DNA of 51,210 nucleotides from an uncultured Lachnospiraceae bacterium (GCA_947086895.1 CAMUAR010000023.1:1-51210), one strand, 5' to 3'. Shown: positions 15,459 to 24,819, counted from the first letter of the stretch. Numbers and translations: made by a program. The notes: generated from the sequence alone by a model not told the origin.

Positions 15459-17702
15459 CTAGTTTCCTCCTTTCCGGTAAAAGCCCATGGCTGGGACTGT
15501 AATGCCAGAAACGTCCGTATCCTTTTCCCCATAATTTACATAGACAACCGTACCATCCTGGTAAGTAGCAGCGTAAATATTTTCCTGAATCTTTTTGTGA
15601 GCGATAATTCCCTGCCCAAACACGGTATCCAGATCAGAAAGTTCCGTAAGAATACTTTGTATTTCCTGCTGCCAATCCTCAAAAGCAACCGAATAATAGT
15701 TCTGATAATCGGTATCTTTTAAGGCATCCGCCTCTTTTGCCATCAGCAGAAACGACGGGCTTACGCCGTACTCAATGCTGCGCAGAATAAGTTCTCTTAC
15801 ATTTCCGCTCTGATTGACCGGCTTGCTGTATAAAGCCGCAGAACCGCCAACTGCCATCTGATAAAAAGGAATCGACTCGTCCTCAATATCATACTGACTT
15901 GAAGAAATCGGCACTTCGGTAATGATATCCGCATAGGGAAATGCATAAGCATAAGCACCTTGAAGTAAAAGTTCTTCCAGAGAATCCGCCGCTTTTTTTA
16001 ATGCTTCCTCCCAGTACGCTCCCGTTTTATTTGCAGAGATGCTGTCTTTGCGAAAATCGGAGTAAACACTGTCTGCAAGATTTGAAATTCCTAATTTCTC
16101 TACCTCTTTTTTCTGCGCGCTCTTTAACAGCGACGTTATAATTTTATTTATATATTTCGGTGATACAAGATAGTAAGGCGTTTTGCTTGTATCCTTCGCT
16201 CCTGTAGTCAATAAGTATTCATACTGGATTGACGCGGATCTGGAAACATTTCTCACTCCGTCAAGAGCGCGGTAACCATTTCCAGATTTCTTTATTGTCA
16301 TCGGGTCGTAGACCGGATAAAATGGAATGCCCGCCGCATCCAATGTCTGCGTCATCTTCTTGTAACCTTTTTTGCCTCCCAATGCTCCTTCGTAAGTTAA
16401 ACTTGTTGGAATTTTGCTCTCTGACCCGCCTTTTTCGATATGGTACATACTGATCTGAAAACAATTTCCTGTCTTTTTTTGCAGTTCAAGCGCCGTCTCT
16501 GAAAGTTCCAAAAACTTTGTCAGCGGTTTTACCGTATGGTAGGGAATGCCAAGCAATGTCTCCCGCACTTTTACGCCCCCAAGAAACGTTAAATTTGCCC
16601 TTTTTTGCTCGGTTTTTGCGACGCTTTTCATCTCCTTTTCTTCCGTCAAATATCTGTGATAGCGCGCTGCCATCTCACTGTATCCCGCATTTTCTTCCAG
16701 AAAGTAATAAGATATTTCATAAGTTATCTCATTGTGCTGCGGCGAGATCATCACGGTGGATTCCTCTTTGTCGCTGCCGCTTAAAAGCGTATTGTTCTCT
16801 CCTTGTATATACACAATATTGCTGTATATTATATTATTGCTTGTTGTTTTTTTTGCGACTTCCGCCCGTATCTCCGCCTGGTACTCGCCCTGTGTAATCA
16901 CCGCCAGCAGCGCCTCGCTGTTCCTTTTTATTCCAAACACCGGCATTGTCGCATCTTCTGCCACTTTCGTACTGCTCTGTACATTTAGCGCAAGGTTATT
17001 TCCATATATTCTCTGTATGTAGGACTGATAATTCTGCTTCTGATTATTGTAGTAAATCAGCGCGCCTGAACCATCCGGCACAACCATATAACCTTCATCC
17101 TCCAAAGAACCTGCCCCGAAATATGGAAGCAGCGCAATCTCCGCCACCTTAAGACTTCCGTGCTGCTTTATCTGGCTGCTAAAAACTTTTGCTACAAAGC
17201 AATCGTTCTCAATTCCGAAAAAACAAGGAATTTCAAATCCCTGCTTTGCAAACTGCAAATTGAGATAAACGCCGTTATCTTTGTATTCGTAAGTGTATGT
17301 TTTATCTTTTACACATGCCGCAAAACTGTTTATTGTATAATAACTGCTCTGATCGTCCACATAAGTAACACCGATCAATGATTGTACTGCCGTTTTGTTC
17401 TGTCCAAAAGCAATCGTATCTTTTTCTGCATTTTCAGGATTGCTTCTCCACTCCGTTCCTGTAAGCGTATCTTTAACAATGAACTGCACTGCTGCCGGCT
17501 CAAAATATAGCTCCATCGATTCGTTTTTTGCTACAAGTTCCAAACCTTCTGGATACTCTTTTGCCTCCGGCACCCAGTCCATCTCCTCCTTTTGGCTGTT
17601 GTTTGATGTGGAATTTAAAAATACCACCATTGCAATAAACAGCGCGAATATGGCTAGATAGGCAATTCCCTGGACTAGAAATTTCCATTTTTTCTTTTCC
17701 AT
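15459..17702 (-). CDS. DUF5696 membrane-anchored protein
   Basis: This is a 747-residue protein with one N-terminal transmembrane anchor (about 8-30, no lipobox) and a large extracellular part. The marker GYMVVPDGSGALI and the stretch NLTFLGGVKVRETLLGIPYHTVKPLT are what I recognise from DUF5696 proteins. The function of that family is not established. The second half looks like an alpha/beta fold, possibly barrel-like. It sits between the two importer sets and is translationally coupled to the permease at 14571-15458. A role in substrate handling at the membrane, or as an inactive or unrecognised glycosidase, is inference only. Confidence 0.75.
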   Translation of the reverse strand: MEKKKWKFLVQGIAYLAIFALFIAMVVFLNSTSNNSQKEEMDWVPEAKEYPEGLELVAKNESMELYFEPAAVQFIVKDTLTGTEWRSNPENAEKDTIAFGQNKTAVQSLIGVTYVDDQSSYYTINSFAACVKDKTYTYEYKDNGVYLNLQFAKQGFEIPCFFGIENDCFVAKVFSSQIKQHGSLKVAEIALLPYFGAGSLEDEGYMVVPDGSGALIYYNNQKQNYQSYIQRIYGNNLALNVQSSTKVAEDATMPVFGIKRNSEALLAVITQGEYQAEIRAEVAKKTTSNNIIYSNIVYIQGENNTLLSGSDKEESTVMISPQHNEITYEISYYFLEENAGYSEMAARYHRYLTEEKEMKSVAKTEQKRANLTFLGGVKVRETLLGIPYHTVKPLTKFLELSETALELQKKTGNCFQISMYHIEKGGSESKIPTSLTYEGALGGKKGYKKMTQTLDAAGIPFYPVYDPMTIKKSGNGYRALDGVRNVSRSASIQYEYLLTTGAKDTSKTPYYLVSPKYINKIITSLLKSAQKKEVEKLGISNLADSVYSDFRKDSISANKTGAYWEEALKKAADSLEELLLQGAYAYAFPYADIITEVPISSSQYDIEDESIPFYQMAVGGSAALYSKPVNQSGNVRELILRSIEYGVSPSFLLMAKEADALKDTDYQNYYSVAFEDWQQEIQSILTELSDLDTVFGQGIIAHKKIQENIYAATYQDGTVVYVNYGEKDTDVSGITVPAMGFYRKGGN

Positions 17703-17731
17703 TTTTCCTCACATTCTGCCGCACAAGCAGC
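17700..17731 (-). promoter_or_regulatory. Hairpin + GAATGTGAGGA leader before DUF5696 gene
   Basis: A GCTGC-TTGT-GCGGC hairpin (one G-U pair) is followed by AGAATGTGAGGAAAA and ATG 17702. The leader ATG at 17714 is followed at once by TGA (start-stop) and lies exactly 12 nt ahead. Confidence 0.65.
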
Positions 17732-17886
17732 ATTCTAACCCACTGGAACTCTAAGATGCATAACATCTTAAAGTCCGAGATTGAAAACTTTAATTTTCAA
17801 TCTTTTTCCCAGCGACATACGTTTAAAAATATCACTTGGCGAAATCCTTTCAAACTTTACGATTTCCTGCGGTACTGTTTTGAAAG

Positions 17887-18510
17887 TCAACTTGCCCGGA
17901 ACATGATTTCCCTTGCGATTGTCATTACAAAGCCGTACAGATCACTTGCAAGGCTTCCGACTAACATAATTAAGAAAAACATAATGAACATAATAAATAT
18001 CGTACACAAACACCCAAATACATTTTTTGTAAAACCATACTCATGCATAACCATCAGCCCGATAAATAAAACAACCAGACTCCAAGCTGCGCCAAAAATG
18101 CGTACATACTCTCCAAAAGGTTCCTCCATCACAAGGATATTGCTGAAAAGCACCGCGGCAAAAGTTCCTATAATATACGGCACACAACAGTATGCACTGT
18201 AAATCCAGATATCCCGAAATCTTCCTGTGCCGTTAAAAAGAATGCTGACTACCCAATTTGAAATAACAAATAAAGAAAACGGAAGAACAACTCCTACAAA
18301 TTTCAGCGGCGTATTTAAATCGCTCAGCTTATTGTCGTTAAAAATATAACCTGTACTCTGTCTCTGAAATACGGAAACCAGAAAAAAAATCAGCAGAATT
18401 ACAACAGAGAACATTATATTTCCCTTATTTTTAAAGCGGATATCATAAGAGCAGTCAAATGGGTGCATTATTGTATAAAAAGGATTTGTAGCTGTCTTTT
18501 TATCTTTCAT
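17887..18510 (-). CDS. YIP1-family membrane protein
   Basis: This 207-residue protein has about five to six hydrophobic helices, beginning around GNIMFSVVILLIFFLVSVF. The N-terminal ATNPFYTIMHPFDCSYDIRFKNKGN, with a P-F-D motif ahead of the first helix, is typical of bacterial Yip1-domain proteins found next to sugar importers. The function is unknown. The frame begins at ATG 18522, but that ATG is the leader ATG (GGAATGGAAGGAAAAATG), so 18510 (MKDKK) is chosen. It is cotranscribed between the NHL protein and the DUF5696 protein. About 180 nt before the DUF5696 start carry no gene. Confidence 0.72.
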   Translation of the reverse strand: MKDKKTATNPFYTIMHPFDCSYDIRFKNKGNIMFSVVILLIFFLVSVFQRQSTGYIFNDNKLSDLNTPLKFVGVVLPFSLFVISNWVVSILFNGTGRFRDIWIYSAYCCVPYIIGTFAAVLFSNILVMEEPFGEYVRIFGAAWSLVVLFIGLMVMHEYGFTKNVFGCLCTIFIMFIMFFLIMLVGSLASDLYGFVMTIAREIMFRAS

Positions 18511-18539
18511 TTTTCCTTCCATTCCTCCGCAAAAGCGGC
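18508..18539 (-). promoter_or_regulatory. Hairpin + GAATGGAAGGA leader before YIP1 gene
   Basis: A CCGC-TTTT-GCGG hairpin is followed by AGGAATGGAAGGAAAA and ATG 18510. The leader ATG at 18522 is in frame and 12 nt ahead (M-E-G-K-M). Confidence 0.6.
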
Positions 18540-18558
18540 ATTTTAATCCACAAGAAAT

Positions 18559-20019
18559 CTAAATTTTTCTGCCTTTCCTTTTTTTCACCTGCTTTTTTAC
18601 CGCGGCGATTACTGCCAGTACGGCGACCACTCCAATCACATAAGGACCGTATTGTCTGACAAGAATCAGCCTGTTTTTCCCGAAACTTTTCGAGTAACTG
18701 TACTTGTCGCCACTGTAGCGCAAGTATGCTAGAGCGTTCGTATAGTCTCCGTTCTGCACATAAGCTTTTCCAATTCCATTGTAGGCAAGCGCAGAATTCG
18801 CGTTTCTTTTTAGCACTTGCTTCCAAACTTCACTTGACTCGTCATACAGCCCGTTGTGATACAGAATGGTTGCGCGCTCTACCATGCTGCCGTACTCGGT
18901 TGGCACAAACACGGTAATATTATTTTTTAAGCGGTCAAGAACATAGACCTTTCCTTCGTACACTTCCACTGCAACCGGGGTTGTAAATGTGCCAGACTGA
19001 CTTCCTGTCCCTCCGAACACTGCAATTAAATTTGACTCCTGATCCCGCTCAAAGATTCTGCCGCTTGTCAGGTCTACCGCAAAAATAAACCCATTTCCAT
19101 CTACTTTCACATCGATAAACGAAGGATAATTCACTTTTCCTTTTGTGTAGAAAAACTCTTCATCGCCAAAATTAAATTCTGATTTTCCTGCCCCGTAATA
19201 AATATTATTTCCAAGAGGATTGAGCTTTTTTATCTGGCTTTTCGGCAGCTGTGTTCCAACCGTCGAAGTGTAGACAAATCCATCTTTGCTGCAGTCGATA
19301 TTGGAATATTCAATTGGCAGAATGCTGGTCATCGCGGCGCGCTGCTCGTCCGAAAGAATGCTTTTCCACATATAATTAAAGACTACCTGCGCCGTTACCT
19401 CGACCTTGTTCGCTCCGAAAAATCCCATAAAACTGCCGTCCACATCAAACTGCAAAAGCCCGCTGTAACAGCCCTTTGACAGCACGTACACTCTCCCGTA
19501 AATGTCAAGTCCTATCTTTGTCGGAGAAAAGATAAAATCTTCCGAAATCAAGCTGCTGACTGGTTTTTCTATTGTCCGAACCACAGTTCCTTCCCGGATC
19601 ACAAGAATCCGGTTTGCGGATGTCTGCGCTGCATAGATTACATGATTCTTCGTTACATACAGTCCCTCAATATCCTCAAGACTAATGGCTTCTCCATCTT
19701 TCTGCACTGTCTCCATAATTTCAATCAGATTTAATTCATGATCCAGCACGACAATCCGATTATTTCCGGTATCTGCCACATACAGATGCCCGTCCTCATC
19801 CATAAAAAAATCCTGCGGCGTATTCCACGCTCCTGAGCCAATCTGAAAACCGTTTTTTACAGCAATGGGCCGGTAACTTGCCGGAGCTGCCATAGACTCA
19901 TTCCACTCGTCATAGGTATAGCTGTTAAAATTCGACTGTGCATTTACAACGATTTCATTTTTAAATAACAGTACTGTAATAAAAAGCATACAAATTAATC
20001 GAATCTGATATTTTCTCAT
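18559..20019 (-). CDS. Secreted NHL beta-propeller/TPR protein with C-terminal anchor
   Basis: From ATG 20019 the protein has 486 residues. A signal peptide (MRKYQIRLICMLFITVLLF) is likely cut near VNAQS. A beta-propeller of NHL-like repeats follows, with motifs such as FFMDEDGHLYVADTGNNRIVVLD and VYVLDRLKNNITVF. A TPR-like pair (ALAYNGIGKAYVQNGDYTNALAYLRYS) precedes a C-terminal transmembrane helix and a Lys/Arg-rich tail. The longer frame to 20241 overlaps the upstream permease and lacks a signal peptide. The start lies 11 nt after that permease's stop, with AGGGGG as the ribosome site. Likely role: an extracellular protein- or ligand-binding scaffold of the importer assembly (inference). 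Confidence 0.78.
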   Translation of the reverse strand: MRKYQIRLICMLFITVLLFKNEIVVNAQSNFNSYTYDEWNESMAAPASYRPIAVKNGFQIGSGAWNTPQDFFMDEDGHLYVADTGNNRIVVLDHELNLIEIMETVQKDGEAISLEDIEGLYVTKNHVIYAAQTSANRILVIREGTVVRTIEKPVSSLISEDFIFSPTKIGLDIYGRVYVLSKGCYSGLLQFDVDGSFMGFFGANKVEVTAQVVFNYMWKSILSDEQRAAMTSILPIEYSNIDCSKDGFVYTSTVGTQLPKSQIKKLNPLGNNIYYGAGKSEFNFGDEEFFYTKGKVNYPSFIDVKVDGNGFIFAVDLTSGRIFERDQESNLIAVFGGTGSQSGTFTTPVAVEVYEGKVYVLDRLKNNITVFVPTEYGSMVERATILYHNGLYDESSEVWKQVLKRNANSALAYNGIGKAYVQNGDYTNALAYLRYSGDKYSYSKSFGKNRLILVRQYGPYVIGVVAVLAVIAAVKKQVKKRKGRKI

Positions 20020-20030
20020 ACAGCTGCCCC

Positions 20031-20903
20031 CTATTCCTTCATTCCGGCAAAGGTCATTGTCTCGACAACATTCCTCTGCATAATAATGAATATAATAATC
20101 GGCGGTATCATCAGCAGCACGGAACCTGCCATACCAGAACCCATTCTTGCGTAAGCATTCGACGCGCTGACCTGCTCTAACGCCACCTTTACTACTTTCA
20201 GCTGCTCGTCGTACACCATCTCCTTTGACAGACCGTTCCATATATTTACAAACTGGAAGATAAACACCGTCAAAATCGCAGGTTTAATATTGGGCATTAC
20301 AATGCGAAAGTATGTTTTCCACTCGGTAGCGCCGTCGATTCTCGCTGCTTCAAGCAGGGAGTCTGGAAGCTGTTCGATAAATTGTTTTATCAAAAACAGC
20401 CCTAACGATGCGCCGACACTCGGGCAGATATACGCCCAGTAGGTATTTAAAATATTTAATTTTGCGACGATAATAAACATTGGAAGAAACGTTACCTGCC
20501 CCACAAACATCAATCCTAAAAGAATTATCGCAAACAAAGCATCCCTTCCCGGAAATTTATGCTTTGCCAGTGGATAAGCTGCCATACCTGCCAAAACGAC
20601 ATGCAGAATCGTTCCTGTAAATGTGACAAGCAGCGTGTTAAATAAATACCTGGAAAACGGCACCCATAAGTTTGACATCAGCTGAAGCAATTCTGTATAA
20701 TGCTGTCCTGTAGGACGGATTACATACAATCTTGGCGGAAACTGAAACAATTCTTCCGAGGGCTTTAAAGACTGAATTACGGTATAATACAGAGGAAATG
20801 CCATAAACGCTCCCAAAAGAAGCAGCAGCAAAATCACAAACCCATTTCCGATCTTTGACCTGCGATTGTCGATCCCCATTCTTTTTTTGTTTTTTATTTT
20901 CAT
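20031..20903 (-). CDS. ABC sugar permease (MalG/AraQ-type)
   Basis: This is a 290-residue membrane protein whose first helix is IGNGFVILLLLLLGAFMAFPLYYTVI. The EAA loop is LEAARIDGATEWKTYFRIVMP, and the C-terminus (MQRNVVETMTFAGMKE) matches the MalG type. Two ATGs lie close together. The second, 20903, stands 8 nt after AGGAGG while the first (20909) is only 2 nt away, so 20903 is preferred. It pairs with the permease at 20916-21833. Confidence 0.88.
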   Translation of the reverse strand: MKIKNKKRMGIDNRRSKIGNGFVILLLLLLGAFMAFPLYYTVIQSLKPSEELFQFPPRLYVIRPTGQHYTELLQLMSNLWVPFSRYLFNTLLVTFTGTILHVVLAGMAAYPLAKHKFPGRDALFAIILLGLMFVGQVTFLPMFIIVAKLNILNTYWAYICPSVGASLGLFLIKQFIEQLPDSLLEAARIDGATEWKTYFRIVMPNIKPAILTVFIFQFVNIWNGLSKEMVYDEQLKVVKVALEQVSASNAYARMGSGMAGSVLLMIPPIIIFIIMQRNVVETMTFAGMKE

Positions 20904-20915
20904 GCCCATGACCTC

Positions 20916-21833
20916 CTAATGCCCCATTTTGCCGATCAGCCATGTTGCAAGCTTTTTCGAATACTGCATCATAACAACAAGGACGACGCCCATCGCACAG
21001 GCATACCCAAACTCGTACCTCAAATTGCCGTAATCCATAATATGTGTAACGATCGTTTCTCCTGCGTACCCGGTACTCGGCAGTCCCGCTAATGTCGCTG
21101 ATACTTCACCGACCGCAAAACAGTTTACAATCTGCATTACTGCGCCGAAAATCATCTGGTTTGACATTGCTGGAATCGTGATATACCACAATTCCTGAAA
21201 GCGGTTTTTTACACCGTCCATCATCCCTGCTTCGTACAATGTTTTGTCTACATTCTGGAATCCTGCGATAAAAGTTAAAAAGCTGATTCCCATACTCATC
21301 CAGAGCTGCACAACAATCAAAACCGGCATAATATATTCTTCATTTGTCAGCCATCCAACCGGCTCATTGACAAAGCCAAACTTCATCAAAATTCCATTGA
21401 TCAGACCGTACTGATCCGCGCTGAAAATCAGCCTCCATACGCTCCACCCGGCAGCGCCGACAATGGTCGGAATATAAAACAGCGCTGTGACAATCGATCT
21501 CGCCATCGGTTTTAACTCATTGATCAGCCATGCAATCAAAAAACAAATTACATAACTTGCAGGTCCGGTAATAATTGCAAATACAATTGTGTTTTTCAAT
21601 GCTACAATAAAGTATTCGTCATTTAAAAAAATCTGAAAATAATTTTCCAGCCCGACAAACACCGGCTTCTGAACCATATCATAATCTGTTAAACTCAGCA
21701 CACCGGACACAATAACCGGAAGAATGGTAAATACTGCAAAAAACAGAAGGTACGGCAGCATCATCAGATAGCTTGTCTTATAGGTTTTAAAATAATTGAA
21801 AAACCGGTTTCCGCTCTCCTTTTTTGTTTTCAT
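20916..21833 (-). CDS. ABC sugar permease (MalF/LplB-type)
   Basis: This 305-residue membrane protein has a first helix SYLMMLPYLLFFAVFTILPVIVSGVLSL. The EAA loop reads YEAGMMDGVKNRFQELWYITIP. It lies between the anchored SBP and its partner permease. About 100 nt before the SBP stop hold only the recurrent leader. Confidence 0.88.
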   Translation of the reverse strand: MKTKKESGNRFFNYFKTYKTSYLMMLPYLLFFAVFTILPVIVSGVLSLTDYDMVQKPVFVGLENYFQIFLNDEYFIVALKNTIVFAIITGPASYVICFLIAWLINELKPMARSIVTALFYIPTIVGAAGWSVWRLIFSADQYGLINGILMKFGFVNEPVGWLTNEEYIMPVLIVVQLWMSMGISFLTFIAGFQNVDKTLYEAGMMDGVKNRFQELWYITIPAMSNQMIFGAVMQIVNCFAVGEVSATLAGLPSTGYAGETIVTHIMDYGNLRYEFGYACAMGVVLVVMMQYSKKLATWLIGKMGH

Positions 21834-21864
21834 TTTTCCTCACATTCTGCCGCTGACTAACGGC
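21831..21864 (-). promoter_or_regulatory. Hairpin + GAATGTGAGGA leader before permease 21833
   Basis: A GCCG/CGGC stem with a 7-8 nt loop is followed by AGAATGTGAGGAAAA and ATG. The leader ATG at 21845 is followed by TGA and lies exactly 12 nt ahead. Confidence 0.65.
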
Positions 21865-21936
21865 GCAAACTTCCCAGCAGGTATTTTCTAACTGCTTAGA
21901 AATTTTCCTGCATTTTTTCGAACAGCTTTTTTGCAG

Positions 21937-24735
21937 TTAATGCTTTTTTCTCAAATCCAGCTGCGCCTGCTTGCGCAAAAGCTCTTCATTCACCGCATTC
22001 ATCCAGTAATACAAGGTATCTCTGACATTTTCTCCATTGTAGTAAACCTGTCGGAACGCATTGTCCACATTTCTTGTCACATAATATCCGCCTGGAATTT
22101 CTGGTACTTCCACCACATTCTTCCACTGCTTCAGCAAAAGGCTCTTCTCCTCATCCGTCCAGAGGCTTTTTTGAAATGCTGTAAGATTTGCCGGAGTATG
22201 CCTTCCTAGAGTACTTAACTCCGACTCTATCTCTTTTGCATACAATTCCTGTATATCGCTGCTGTTCCACCACTCTAAAAATTTCCACGCTTCTTCTTTG
22301 TACCTGCAGTTTTCCAGAACAATCCCACAGGTTCCGCTCGCGCTTGTCGCGCGGTTTAAGTTTCCGCTTTGATCGAATGTTCCCGGAATCGCTGTCATAA
22401 CCCACTGTCCCGCAATTTCCGGCGCTGCTTCGCTCAAGTTATTGTAGAGACTGTAAGTGGAAATAATTACTGGCATCTCGCCTGTTCGAAAACGGTTAAA
22501 ATCGTCTTTATATAAATCAAAATCATACTGTACATAAAAATCCGACCACTGTTTAAACGCCTCGTAGGCTTCTGCATTCATTAAATTCGTAATCACGCCT
22601 TTTTCCGTATTTTGATAAACAGGGATATTTCTCTGTGCAAGTAATGTTGGGAATAGATTGATTGTTCCGATTCCGTTGTTCATCGTCGCGTAGCCGTCGG
22701 AGTACGGAAGTCCAATGGACAGGCTGTTCGCCTGCAATACCGGCAGCAGAGCCATCAAATCCTGCCAGGTATCTGGAATCTCAAACCCCAGTTCCTCAAA
22801 AATATCCGTTCGGATATACATTACATAAAATTCTTGTGTCTCCGGTATCGCAAAGATTTTGTTATCATATTGATAAGGAACAAACGCACTGTCCGCATAC
22901 TGATTTTTTAGTTCCTCAAATCCTGCCATTTTATCAAGCGGCGCAACCGCCCCGCGAAACGCTAAATTCATCGCTTCGCCCCGCGTTGTAAAAATATTGA
23001 CATCTGGTCCCTGACCTGCCAAAGTCGCCTTGACAAGCGCGCCTTCCACAAGACTGATATTTACATTGATCCCAGTCTCCGGCGTAAAATACCAGTCGAT
23101 CAGCCGTTTCATTACATTTGCCTGATCGCGCCCCTTTCCCATCCAGATCTTTAAAGTAACATCCGCCTGTTCTGCTCCCTGAGAAGAAACTTCATTATAA
23201 GAATGAAAAAATGAACCGATAAACGCCCTGATTTCATGTCCTGCTTTGCTGAAAAAATTTCCTTCCCCGCGCGGCGCTTTTGCCCCTGCTCCCGCAAGAT
23301 ACAGATAATCGATCTGTAATGGCTGCTGTTCAAATTCCAAAAGCCATTCTGCCATCGCTTCAATATTTGTTTTAAAAACAGAAAGTCTTTTTGCAATCGT
23401 GTAAGGTTTTTCTTGAAAAGAAGTCATCTGCGTATACAGCTGTACAAGAATTCTGGAAGAATAACATCCTTTTCCATATCTTGTTTCCAGATAATCAATA
23501 TAGGACTTTACTTCTTTTAATGTCGTCCCGATCCGATCTTCCAAATCAGGAATTGCTGTTTCTAATCCGTAATCTCTGTATGTATCTGGGTTCGTCCCCG
23601 TAATCATAATAATCTCGCGATATAAAGAATTGACGTTCTGAAGAGTTTCCTGCATTCTGCCAAGCAGTTCATCCATCTCGCCAAGCACAACTTCCATGCG
23701 CAGACTGTGAGTTCCCGCAGTGAAATAAAACAGGTACGGCGTATCGCCGTTTCCCAAAAAACCGCTCTGCCATCCGACATGATAGTCAAATTCCAGCTCG
23801 GAGACCTCCGCAAAAGGAACCTGCCCGTCAATTTCCAGCCGCCTTAAACTGCTTTGCCCTTTATTTTCATTCTGTCGGCTGCGAAGTCCAATCTGATACA
23901 GACCATCCTTTGGCACTTCGATCTGCCACTCAATCCACTGCCCGTCATCCGACCAGTTCTGCCCGCCGATCGTATTGTAACGAAGGCTTGTCGGATTGTA
24001 AGGAAGCGTGAAAGGGCTGGAGCGGTCGTACACCGCATACAGCAAGGATGAAGATTTCATACTGGGTGATTCGCCTTCCACCTGGCTGTAATAATCCTTT
24101 TCCACTTTTGTCTGATTTGTATACTTTGCCAAATATTCCTGATAGGAAGGAACTTTTTCCTGGTACAGCCTTAAATAACGAATCAAACCGGACTGATTCA
24201 ATCCCTCTACTGTAAAAGTATGCTCTCCCTTCTCAAGCTGAAATAACATCCGCTCCTTTTTTCCAAGCCGGAATGGTTCTTCCATCCAAACGTTAATTTC
24301 CCCCTGCACCGGACGAATTTCATCACCAGACGCAGCGTGCTGAAATTCTCCTGTATCCGACCATACTCTTGTCAATGTAACTGATGAGTCCGCCACTTTT
24401 TTGCCATCAAGCAGCAGAGAAAACTCCAACTCCTGCCCGTTTCCCTCCAACGGCATATAACCTGCGCCAAGATAATAGCTGCCATCTTCCTTTACGGTAA
24501 ACTTCCATTCCGTACTTTCCTTATCTTTTCCGACAACAACACATTCATCCTCTGTTTCAGCAAAAGAATAAACGCCGTCCCGATCTTCGCTTAGATTGCC
24601 TTCCTGAACTTTTGCCCCCTGGCTTCTTGGAAAATCTTCCCCGCGCGGCGCAAGCAGAGACAGAACAACCAAAACAACCAGCGCCACAGAAACAATACTG
24701 CATGCAACTATTGTTCTTTTCTGATCTTTTTCCAT
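21937..24735 (-). CDS. Membrane-anchored solute-binding protein with two beta modules
   Basis: This 932-residue protein has an N-terminal transmembrane anchor (about 9-30) rather than a lipobox. Two regions that look like carbohydrate-binding beta-sandwiches follow: about 60-190 (WKFTVKEDGSYYLGAGY) and about 225-355 (WIEWQIEVPKDGLYQIGLRSRQ). A helical stretch of about 355-480 leads into a complete family-1 solute-binding domain (about 540-930, with DVNIFTTRGEAMNLAFRGAVAPLDKM). Ordinary sugar SBPs are near 420-450 residues, so the N-terminal half is an addition. It is the first gene of the ten-gene operon and directly precedes its two permeases. The ligand is inferred to be a fructose-containing saccharide. 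Confidence 0.82.
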   Translation of the reverse strand: MEKDQKRTIVACSIVSVALVVLVVLSLLAPRGEDFPRSQGAKVQEGNLSEDRDGVYSFAETEDECVVVGKDKESTEWKFTVKEDGSYYLGAGYMPLEGNGQELEFSLLLDGKKVADSSVTLTRVWSDTGEFQHAASGDEIRPVQGEINVWMEEPFRLGKKERMLFQLEKGEHTFTVEGLNQSGLIRYLRLYQEKVPSYQEYLAKYTNQTKVEKDYYSQVEGESPSMKSSSLLYAVYDRSSPFTLPYNPTSLRYNTIGGQNWSDDGQWIEWQIEVPKDGLYQIGLRSRQNENKGQSSLRRLEIDGQVPFAEVSELEFDYHVGWQSGFLGNGDTPYLFYFTAGTHSLRMEVVLGEMDELLGRMQETLQNVNSLYREIIMITGTNPDTYRDYGLETAIPDLEDRIGTTLKEVKSYIDYLETRYGKGCYSSRILVQLYTQMTSFQEKPYTIAKRLSVFKTNIEAMAEWLLEFEQQPLQIDYLYLAGAGAKAPRGEGNFFSKAGHEIRAFIGSFFHSYNEVSSQGAEQADVTLKIWMGKGRDQANVMKRLIDWYFTPETGINVNISLVEGALVKATLAGQGPDVNIFTTRGEAMNLAFRGAVAPLDKMAGFEELKNQYADSAFVPYQYDNKIFAIPETQEFYVMYIRTDIFEELGFEIPDTWQDLMALLPVLQANSLSIGLPYSDGYATMNNGIGTINLFPTLLAQRNIPVYQNTEKGVITNLMNAEAYEAFKQWSDFYVQYDFDLYKDDFNRFRTGEMPVIISTYSLYNNLSEAAPEIAGQWVMTAIPGTFDQSGNLNRATSASGTCGIVLENCRYKEEAWKFLEWWNSSDIQELYAKEIESELSTLGRHTPANLTAFQKSLWTDEEKSLLLKQWKNVVEVPEIPGGYYVTRNVDNAFRQVYYNGENVRDTLYYWMNAVNEELLRKQAQLDLRKKH

Positions 24736-24768
24736 ACTTCCTCACATTCTGCGTGCTTTTGCACACGC
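24733..24768 (-). promoter_or_regulatory. Hairpin + GAATGTGAGGA leader before the anchored SBP
   Basis: A GCGTG/CACGC hairpin is followed by AGAATGTGAGGAAGT and ATG 24735. The leader ATG at 24747 is followed by TGA and lies 12 nt ahead. In this copy the element is close to the 5' end of the mRNA. Confidence 0.65.
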
Positions 24769-24790
24769 CATTATCAACTTTCTTGTTATC

Positions 24791-24819
24791 ATTATACAAC
24801 TTGCATTTACATTTTGCAA
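24791..24819 (-). promoter_or_regulatory. Sigma-A promoter of the ten-gene importer operon
   Basis: On the minus strand, TTGCAA (24819-24814), a 17-nt spacer and TATAAT (24796-24791) lie 56 nt upstream of ATG 24735. No other comparable promoter is visible before the following nine genes, which are closely packed. Confidence 0.75.

Noticed and set aside
20020..20241. N-terminal extension of the NHL protein
   Set aside because: It overlaps the end of the upstream permease, lacks a signal peptide and has no ribosome site. ATG 20019 begins a proper signal peptide.
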